Under the pieces are notes generated by a model, which saw nothing but the letters and a program-made list of their open reading frames with translations, did not search any database and had not been told where the DNA came from. A DNA stretch of 38,658 bases from Bacillus sp. REN3 (lineage in GTDB: Bacteria > Bacillota > Bacilli > Bacillales > Cytobacillaceae): assembly GCF_017912555.1 (NCBI RefSeq), contig NZ_JAERSD010000019.1:1-38658 (forward strand). The letters are read 5' to 3'. The first letter of the stretch is position 1, and the number at the start of each line of letters is the position of its first letter. Made by a program: the position numbers and the translations under genes. Shown in pieces: positions 33,455 to 38,658 of this stretch.

Positions 33455-34861
33455 GTGAAAAAGCAAGTATTTATCCTATTCATGATCCTTGCGGTTTTCC
33501 TGTCAGCATGCAGCGGTGAAAAAGAAGAAGCGACAGGAAAAACACCTGTAAAGGAAAATGAGAGGACAGAGGAAAAGCAGGATCGGATTTTAGAAGAAAG
33601 TGAAAAGATCAATCTGGAAGTTTCAGAGGATGCATTGCTAGCTTTACAGCCTGGCAAATTGACAGCAGACCTGCCCTATGAAAAGGATACCGAGAATTTA
33701 AAAAACCATGAGAACCCTGTAACAGATCCAAGCTTGATTGAAAAAATGCCGAAGGAACTTGATAAGCTGGCGAAGGAAACAGAAGATCTAGAAATGATCA
33801 AAAAAGGGCTTCTAGGCCTGTTTGCCAGCCCTCATTACAAGCGTGTCATCGAGGAAGCCCATGCGTACGAGCCCCAGTTTGAAGAACCTTACCTTCCGGA
33901 TCCGGTCAAATCGGATGGCAAGGAAAATCAACAGGCTTCGGAGAAAGCGATAATTCTGCTTGATGCCAGTTCGAGCATGCTCAAGCAGGCTGAGGGAAGA
34001 GTGAAAATGGAAATCGCGAAGGATGCTGTCAAAAGCTTTGCCCAGACAATCGGCCAATCGAGCGAGGTCTCCCTCGTCGTATATGGACATAAAGGCTCAG
34101 AATCCGACGCTGATAAAGCAGCTTCCTGTTCAGGAATCGAAGAAGTCTACCCGATGGGCGAATACTCGAAAAAGGAATTCCACCAGGCTGTTGGCTCATT
34201 CGAAAGCAAGGGATGGACACCGCTTGCCGGCGCCATCCAAAAAGCAGCGGAGATGAGCAGCAAATATGAAGGTGCGACAACAATTTACATCGTCAGTGAT
34301 GGCGCTGAAACATGCGATGGAGATCCTGTCCAGGCGAGCAAGGACCTTGCGGCGAGAAACAGCGGCAACACGGTCAACATCATCGGATTTGATGTCGATG
34401 GAAAAACGGAAAATCAATTAAAAGCGGTAGCTGATGCGGGAAACGGAGAATACTTCAAAGCTGATAGCCCCGAGGAATTAAAAAATACAATCCAATACGA
34501 ATGGCTCCCTTCCAATATGGATTTGGCTTGGGCGTTTACGATGGCTCCCGATGGGTGGGAAATGATGGCTGAACGCAAAAGAGCGGAAGAATATCCACGG
34601 AAGCTAAACACAATCGGCCGCCGTGAGGCAAAACGATTACTGGATGCAGCTGAGATCATGGAGGAAAAAGGCTGGATCAGCGAAGAAGAATATTCAGAAT
34701 TAAGAGACTGGATTGACAACCGCAGTAGCGCCATCAATGATCTATATCATGAAATCTATAATAACAACAGTGAAAAAGCCAAAACAAAAAGCGAAGAAAT
34801 CCGCCAGAAAGTTCAAGAATGGACCGAAAAAATGAGAGCCCTCAAAAAACAACAAAGCTGA
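33455..34861 (+). CDS. von Willebrand factor A domain lipoprotein
   Basis: A surface lipoprotein of 468 residues. The signal peptide VKKQVFILFMILAVFLSAC ends in the lipobox LSAC, with Cys as residue 19. A Glu/Lys-rich spacer follows. The vWA domain spans about residues 165-355, starting AIILLDASSSM (the MIDAS DxSxS motif), with KGWTPLAGAIQKA providing the MIDAS Thr and IVSDGAETCDG the MIDAS Asp. The last 110 residues are charged, helical and probably coiled coil (RREAKRLLDAAEIMEEKG onward). GTG 33455 follows AAGGAGG by six bases and gives a proper signal peptide. It resembles YwmC/YwmD-type secreted vWA proteins of Bacillus in plan. Its ligand is unknown. Its TGA stop is the first three bases of a GGGGACGG repeat. 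Confidence 0.88.
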   Translation: MKKQVFILFMILAVFLSACSGEKEEATGKTPVKENERTEEKQDRILEESEKINLEVSEDALLALQPGKLTADLPYEKDTENLKNHENPVTDPSLIEKMPKELDKLAKETEDLEMIKKGLLGLFASPHYKRVIEEAHAYEPQFEEPYLPDPVKSDGKENQQASEKAIILLDASSSMLKQAEGRVKMEIAKDAVKSFAQTIGQSSEVSLVVYGHKGSESDADKAASCSGIEEVYPMGEYSKKEFHQAVGSFESKGWTPLAGAIQKAAEMSSKYEGATTIYIVSDGAETCDGDPVQASKDLAARNSGNTVNIIGFDVDGKTENQLKAVADAGNGEYFKADSPEELKNTIQYEWLPSNMDLAWAFTMAPDGWEMMAERKRAEEYPRKLNTIGRREAKRLLDAAEIMEEKGWISEEEYSELRDWIDNRSSAINDLYHEIYNNNSEKAKTKSEEIRQKVQEWTEKMRALKKQQS

Positions 34862-34945
34862 AGCACGGGGACGGTTCTCTTGCTTCAATTCTTGTGAAGC
34901 ACGGGGACGGTTCTCTTGCTTCAATTCTTGTGGCGAAGCATGGTG
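34859..34945 (+). repeat. GGGGACGG repeat, two tandem 36-bp units
   Basis: Units TGAAGCACGGGGACGGTTCT plus CTTGCTTCAATTCTTG begin at 34859 and 34895, with a degenerate third (GCGAAGCATGG) following. The first TGA is the stop codon of the vWA gene. Each unit contains GAAGCA...TGCTTC inverted arms. Confidence 0.9.
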
Positions 34946-35018
34946 TCAAAGATGTCATCCAGGACCAATAGTACCTAGACATTGCATAAATACCACCATA
35001 CTGCTTTCTCCAAAAAAC

Positions 35019-35043
35019 AAAAACGCTTGACTCAAGCGTTTTT
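35019..35043. terminator. Bidirectional terminator
   Basis: AAAAACGCTTGA and TCAAGCGTTTTT flank a single C, giving a stable stem with T-runs on both strands (TTTTTGTTTTT on plus; TTTTTGTTTTTT on minus). It separates the vWA gene from the converging secreted-protein gene. Confidence 0.85.
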
Positions 35044-35122
35044 GTTTTTGCTCTTTAAGCTTTTTTCAACATATGCCAAGCCAAATACTGGTCAAAAATC
35101 AAGATTGAATGAAACATGCTCA

Positions 35123-35536
35123 TTAATCCCAGGCGCGTACAGTTGCATTTCCCCTGGTCTTCTTCGTCACTTTAAACTCTGCTTGATTGTCTCGCCCGTC
35201 AACAAAACCACCGATATTCTTGAAAACATAACAACCGTACTTATTAAAATCACCACTCGGAAACCCGCCACCATAGTACGTCAATGGAGGAAGTACCCAA
35301 TCGTCGGGATTAAAAGAATCTTCTTCTACCAGCCAATACGTTCCTGCCGGGCTGTTTTTGCTGATACAAATTTTAAAGGAGCCTCCACCTGACTTAAAAA
35401 TCCTGCTTTCTTTGGTGAAAACATCACTGCCCTTATAATCCCAACTTCCCGCCAAAGCATGCTTCCCAGTGGCCGATATGACTGTAGTTGTCACCATCCA
35501 AATAAAAGCCATCATGATCAATTTAGTTTTCGACAT
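35123..35536 (-). CDS. Small secreted protein of unknown function
   Basis: 137 residues with an N-terminal signal peptide (KTKLIMMAFIWMVTTTVIS, cleavage probably after the nearby HALA). The mature part of about 105 residues is rich in Gly, Tyr, Trp and Phe, with two Cys (FKICISKN and YGCYVFKN) that could form a disulfide, and looks like a small beta-rich domain. ATG 35536 is six bases after AGGAGG; the frame is open 20 codons further without a better site. I do not recognise the family. It converges on the vWA gene and has the bidirectional terminator downstream. Confidence 0.65.
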   Translation of the reverse strand: MSKTKLIMMAFIWMVTTTVISATGKHALAGSWDYKGSDVFTKESRIFKSGGGSFKICISKNSPAGTYWLVEEDSFNPDDWVLPPLTYYGGGFPSGDFNKYGCYVFKNIGGFVDGRDNQAEFKVTKKTRGNATVRAWD

Positions 35537-35767
35537 ACCCATCCTCCTATTGCCGTAAAAAGATAAAATTAGACATGTAAAAAAGTTCAGCATCATTTAT
35601 TATCAACATTTTTTGGTTCTTAGAGGAATAAATCCTCTATACTTTCATTGCAACATTTACATCCATGAAGATGTCTAAATAGAAAAAAAGCGCCAACTGG
35701 AAAGATTTTTCTCAATTTTCCGACACTCAAAACCAATCCCGTTTCGAGATCTATCAAACAAGAAATT

Positions 35768-36063
35768 TCAAAACGTCACTCTCTTTGGCAAATCAGCATG
35801 TCTTTTCCTCCATTTCTCAGTTTGATATAAATCGTGGTTTAACAATAACGGATAATAGTGACAATTTTTGTCATGTATTAACCAAAAAAACTTCCACTGA
35901 TCATCCAAATTAGAATAAATATCTTCAATTTTAAAATCTTTTCCCAACCGTCCATTTAAGTTATAAAATCGAGTTCATGATCGCCACGATAATGACTGTA
36001 AAATGCCAAGACTTTTCCTAAAGCTGTCTTGTAAGTCTCAATGCCAGCAGTAAACACTTCCAT
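35768..36063 (-). pseudogene. Frameshifted small gene, unknown family
   Basis: From ATG 36061-36063 the frame reads MEVFTAGIETYKTALGKVLA and then FYSHYRGDHELDF before stopping at TAA near 35960. One frame over, coding-like sequence continues (NLNGRLGKDFKIEDIYSN, then DDQWKFFWLIHDKNCHYYPL and KWRKRHADLPKR) to TGA 35768. Joining them needs one base inserted near 35966. The start lacks a good ribosome binding site. This is either a single-base deletion in a small gene or a sequence error; the family is not recognised. Confidence 0.4.
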
Positions 36064-36500
36064 ACATGATCAGAACATTTGAATCCAGCAAGGAAGTCAT
36101 CACACCAGAAAAAATATAGCCCCAAAAATATCCAACCACTTTCACAAAAATAAAAAATGTTTTCCCAAGTCCCTTTCTTGAAACACGGGGACGGTTCTTC
36201 TGCTTCAAAAAAGGTTTTCCAATATCAAATATAAAGATCTGGGACTCATTATTGATCTGACTTCTCAAAATCCTGTCCTATCTAACTCTAATGGCCGTCA
36301 ATTGAGCGTCCATGGAGGACAATGCGTGCGGGGTTTCACCTACCCCTGATACTCACCCTACACGTGGCCACATCGCCTGCGGGCACTAACCTATTCTATC
36401 TGTGCAAGACTGTGTCTCGCTCTCACTTCCCTAACCTGTATGCCTTAAAAAGAGAGGATCAAAAAATGGACAGAAGCCATCTTCCTCCTGCCCATCACTT
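36064..36500. other. Unassigned sequence with a GGGGACGG repeat copy
   Basis: No supported gene. A minus-strand open frame at 36038-36268 includes translated repeat sequence and has no good start, so it is not called. The stretch 36269-36500 is richer in C and shows nothing recognisable. Confidence 0.4.
36178..36208 (+). repeat. GGGGACGG repeat, single divergent copy
   Basis: TTGAAACACGGGGACGGTTC followed by TTCTGCTTCAA matches the units at 25996 and 34859 apart from a few bases, again with GAA...TTC-type terminal inverted arms. Confidence 0.85.
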
Positions 36501-36794
36501 TCAATCCATGACATATCCGTGTTTTGTTTGATAGACTTTTGCCATATCATTCACTTCATATTTCCTAAATTCCCTGGTCGTGACCGGAACTCTTTCACCA
36601 TCAATCAAAAGCCAATATTCTTGTTCCGCCCCATAATTACCCAATATGTTCCAGACGGCGGTCTCTTTTCCCTTAGCGACAACAGGCCCATGAATTTCCT
36701 TTACTGAAAATTCAGTAGCAAGATAATCTTCGTATGCCAACGATAATAATCCGATGCAGCACACCCAGATTGAAACAATCAACACCCTATTCAT
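36501..36794 (-). CDS. Small membrane-anchored or secreted protein, unknown
   Basis: 97 residues. The N-terminus NRVLIVSIWVCCIGLLSLA is a signal anchor or signal peptide; the remaining 70 residues are polar and form a likely small extracytoplasmic beta domain (EYWLLIDGERVPVTTREF). An AAGGGTGATGAA sequence precedes ATG 36794. No family recognised. It follows the clpP terminator, so it is transcribed separately. Confidence 0.55.
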   Translation of the reverse strand: MNRVLIVSIWVCCIGLLSLAYEDYLATEFSVKEIHGPVVAKGKETAVWNILGNYGAEQEYWLLIDGERVPVTTREFRKYEVNDMAKVYQTKHGYVMD

Positions 36795-36843
36795 TTCATC
36801 ACCCTTGCATAGCTTATGGAGGCATGGAATGAATTAAACAAAA

Positions 36844-36862
36844 AACCCCCATGAAATGAGGG
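36844..36862 (-). terminator. Terminator after clpP
   Basis: On the minus strand ACCCTCAT and ATGGGGGT pair (8 bp with one G-U; 3-nt loop), followed by TTTTTTGTTT. Confidence 0.8.
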
Positions 36863-36876
36863 TCCTGCTAGATGTT

Positions 36877-37458
36877 CTAATGTTTGGCGATGATTTTATC
36901 AATAATGCCGTAATCCAGGGCTTCTTGAGCACCCATGTAGTAATCACGGTCGGAATCCCTTTCGATTTTTTCAACCGGCTGTCCTGTCCTCTCAGAGATG
37001 ATTTTGTTGATACGTTCACGAAGCTTGAGGATTCTTTTCGCGGAAATTTCAATTTCGGTCGCCTGTCCCCTCGCCCCTCCGAGCGGCTGGTGAATCATGA
37101 TTTCGCTATTTTCAAGCGCATACCGCTTCCCTTTTGTACCGGCAAGCAACAGCATTGCCCCAAAGGATGCCGCCATCCCCACGCAAATAGTGCTTACATC
37201 TGGCTTGATGTATTGCATCGTATCAAAAATCGCAAAGCCTGCGGACGTCGATCCTCCTGGACTATTAATGTAAATGGATATGTCCTTTTCCGGATTATCA
37301 GCTTCCAGGAACAGCAGCTGGGCGATAACACTGTTTGCTACCTGGTCATTGATTTCATCACCAAGCATAATGATTCTGTCTTTCAAAAGCCTGGAATAAA
37401 TATCATAGGATCGTTCTCCCCTATTTGATTGTTCGATTACATATGGAATTGCCGACAT
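36877..37458 (-). CDS. clpP: ClpP protease proteolytic subunit, probable paralogue
   Basis: Serine peptidase that forms the tetradecameric barrel of ATP-dependent Clp proteases. The 193 residues carry the triad S98 (VGMAASFGA), H123 (IMIHQPLGG) and D172 (DSDRDYY), and the hydrophobic-pocket region [16 protein letters not shown] for ClpX/ClpC loops. It differs from the housekeeping Bacillus ClpP at conserved-looking sites: [13 protein letters not shown] instead of GGSITAGMAIYDT, and AASFGAMLL instead of AASMGAFLL. So it is probably a second ClpP. ATG 37458 follows GGGAGGA. It starts 20 bp after the sigma factor gene and must be cotranscribed with it. Confidence 0.93.
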   Translation of the reverse strand: MSAIPYVIEQSNRGERSYDIYSRLLKDRIIMLGDEINDQVANSVIAQLLFLEADNPEKDISIYINSPGGSTSAGFAIFDTMQYIKPDVSTICVGMAASFGAMLLLAGTKGKRYALENSEIMIHQPLGGARGQATEIEISAKRILKLRERINKIISERTGQPVEKIERDSDRDYYMGAQEALDYGIIDKIIAKH

Positions 37459-37478
37459 TTTAATTCCTCCCTTGCTGG

Positions 37479-38156
37479 CTATGCAGCCATACAGAATGTA
37501 GAGAGGTTTGAAGATGAATGCAGGGCCATCGCCGTTGGGGAAGCTGGCTGGAGCGACGGCAGCTCACTTATGCGTTCAATCAGGATTGCCGGATCTTCTG
37601 TCCGAAGTGAATCATTAAGAACCGATGCCAACAGCTGCTTCTCTCGTTCGTCTTCGACAGACTCAACACCCTGCAGCCCGCCGTTCCTATCAAGACGTTT
37701 CCTTGCCCGGTACAATATTGCTTTGACTGCTGTTTCTGCCATTCCCAGCAATCCTGCAATCTCCCGGGACTGGTAATTGAACCCCTCTTTTAAAAGAAAG
37801 ACGACAGCCTGCTTCGGCGTCAATCTTTCCATCAAGAGTTCAACAGTATCTATTTTGCTGCAGCAAGAGAACATCTCATTCCCATCAATCGGATGGTTTG
37901 GTTCTTCACGTTTTCGTTTCCTGACTGTATCAATCCATTGGTGATAAGCTATTTTTTTCAAAAGCTGCGGATTGATTTCCTTCGGTTCATAATGTTTGAT
38001 CGCTTTTAGAATGGCTTCCTGTGCAAGATCATCCCCATCCCAGCTGTCTTGCGTGAGAAACCGGCAATATTGCTGGAGCTTATCGTAAAATCCCAGTACG
38101 AACGATTCATCCGAATCAAGTTGTTGAACGGCAATCAAACGCTTGTTGTGATCCAT
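37479..38156 (-). CDS. ECF-type sigma-70 family RNA polymerase sigma factor
   Basis: 225 residues. Region 2 spans about 20-90 ([27 protein letters not shown] for core binding, then [12 protein letters not shown] for -10 recognition). Region 4 spans about 112-165 ([43 protein letters not shown]) and is the helix-turn-helix for -35 recognition. About 55 extra residues follow, beginning [16 protein letters not shown], which in such factors can be regulatory. ATG 38156 is eight bases after AAAGGAG. No anti-sigma gene is adjacent; the downstream partner is clpP. The target promoters are unknown; I found no matching duplicated promoter in the window. Confidence 0.88.
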   Translation of the reverse strand: MDHNKRLIAVQQLDSDESFVLGFYDKLQQYCRFLTQDSWDGDDLAQEAILKAIKHYEPKEINPQLLKKIAYHQWIDTVRKRKREEPNHPIDGNEMFSCCSKIDTVELLMERLTPKQAVVFLLKEGFNYQSREIAGLLGMAETAVKAILYRARKRLDRNGGLQGVESVEDEREKQLLASVLNDSLRTEDPAILIERISELPSLQPASPTAMALHSSSNLSTFCMAA

Positions 38157-38471
38157 CCTGCTCACTCCTTTATTCCTCTCTATCCCTTTAACGATTGAAG
38201 GGGAAAATAAGATACGGCCTTACAAAATAAATATCCTAACTGCAGCCAGTTAATTCAACCGCCACCTTATTATATTCGTAACTGAAAGAAAATCGCACTT
38301 GCTTACGATTGGCCGTACTTTTTTTGCGATTATCAGCATACTCGGCGATTTCCGAGGTATCGAGCTTCAATTTCGGCTAATTCTTGAGTATATTCCTACT
38401 GTAAAATCGTTCCCACTGGCGGAAAGACTTGCGTTGCGCTTAAACCGCCGGCAAAATCCCTGGCATCGAAT
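38157..38471. other. Region upstream of the sigma factor gene
   Basis: About 315 bases with no supported gene. A plus-strand open frame at 38299-38487 lacks a ribosome binding site. No confident promoter could be assigned. Confidence 0.4.
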
Positions 38472-38603
38472 AAGAATCTCCCACTGAAACTCATTATTCT
38501 CCCAAAAAGAAGCTGGAATCTCCTAATTCACACCGATATTCTCCCAATTCATCTCTATAATCTCCTAATTATGGCCGTTAATCTCCCGTTTGCCCATTTT
38601 TTG
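38472..38603 (-). repeat. 132-bp element, six units of exactly 21 bp (copy 2)
   Basis: CTCC motifs start at 38478, 38499, 38520, 38541, 38562 and 38583, each exactly 21 bp apart. On the minus strand it begins CAAAAAATGGGCAAACGGG, nearly the same as copy 1, and ends GGGAGATTCTT like copy 1. Spacer bases between motifs differ from copy 1, so motif and spacing are what is conserved. It lies upstream of the sigma factor gene. Confidence 0.9.
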
Positions 38604-38658
38604 TAAATCCAGACCTAGAAATTAGCTTCCGCCTCATCAAAAATAACCAACAAGATCG

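Noticed and set aside
36038-36268. Minus-strand 76-codon open frame
   Set aside because: Contains translated GGGGACGG repeat, has no start signal, and conflicts with the better-looking frameshifted gene below it.

Overview
The window looks like chromosomal DNA of a Bacillaceae bacterium, probably a soil or sediment Bacillus/Mesobacillus-like species. The basis is strong AGGAGG-type ribosome binding sites, moderate G+C, Bacillus-type nitrate reductase, malate dehydrogenase and ClpP sequences, and a GGGGACGG intergenic repeat of a kind I associate with bacilli. The genus is an inference; no rRNA or tRNA gene is visible.

Layout, low to high coordinate. 1-5.1 kb: two GNAT acetyltransferases on the minus strand (one fused to a pentapeptide-repeat domain), degraded or unassigned sequence, a small membrane protein, and a membrane-anchored PstS-like binding protein. 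5.2-22.3 kb: a large ethanolamine utilization (eut) microcompartment locus, all minus strand. In transcription order it runs eutB2-eutC2, eutW-eutV, eutH-eutS-eutP, eutA-eutB1-eutC1-eutL-eutE, then a 680-bp repeat-filled spacer with a terminator, then eutM-pduL-(unassigned eut protein)-eutN-(tailed shell protein)-malate dehydrogenase. Ethanolamine ammonia-lyase is therefore encoded twice. 22.6-24.3 kb: tatA and a sulfide:quinone oxidoreductase-type flavoprotein. 24.5-33.0 kb: a nitrate respiration cluster, with narK (fused to a C-terminal PAS domain) on the plus strand converging on narG-narH-narJ-narI and a hemerythrin-like gene on the minus strand. 33.4-36.8 kb: a von Willebrand A lipoprotein, small secreted or unassigned genes, a frameshifted remnant and several GGGGACGG repeats. 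36.9-38.2 kb: an ECF-type sigma factor gene followed by a clpP paralogue.

How it fits together. Ethanolamine enters through EutH and is split by EutBC (reactivated by EutA) to acetaldehyde and ammonia. EutE converts acetaldehyde to acetyl-CoA, and PduL converts that to acetyl-phosphate, inside a shell built from EutS, EutL, EutM, EutN and a tailed BMC protein. EutW senses ethanolamine and EutV is an ANTAR-type antiterminator. I find three related leader hairpin/terminator units (before eutB2, eutH and eutA) that share the same GGUGCC...GGCACC-U tract and the same small upstream hairpin with an NNNGGU hexaloop; these are the obvious EutV targets. The locus lacks visible eutG, eutT, eutQ, eutJ and eutD, and ends in a malate dehydrogenase instead of an alcohol dehydrogenase.

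Most unusual observations: a 132-bp element present twice with six units at an exact 21-bp period; GGGGACGG repeats whose first three bases are the stop codon of two genes; the NarK-PAS fusion; the sigma factor-ClpP pair; the triplicated eut attenuators; and the malate dehydrogenase in the eut locus.
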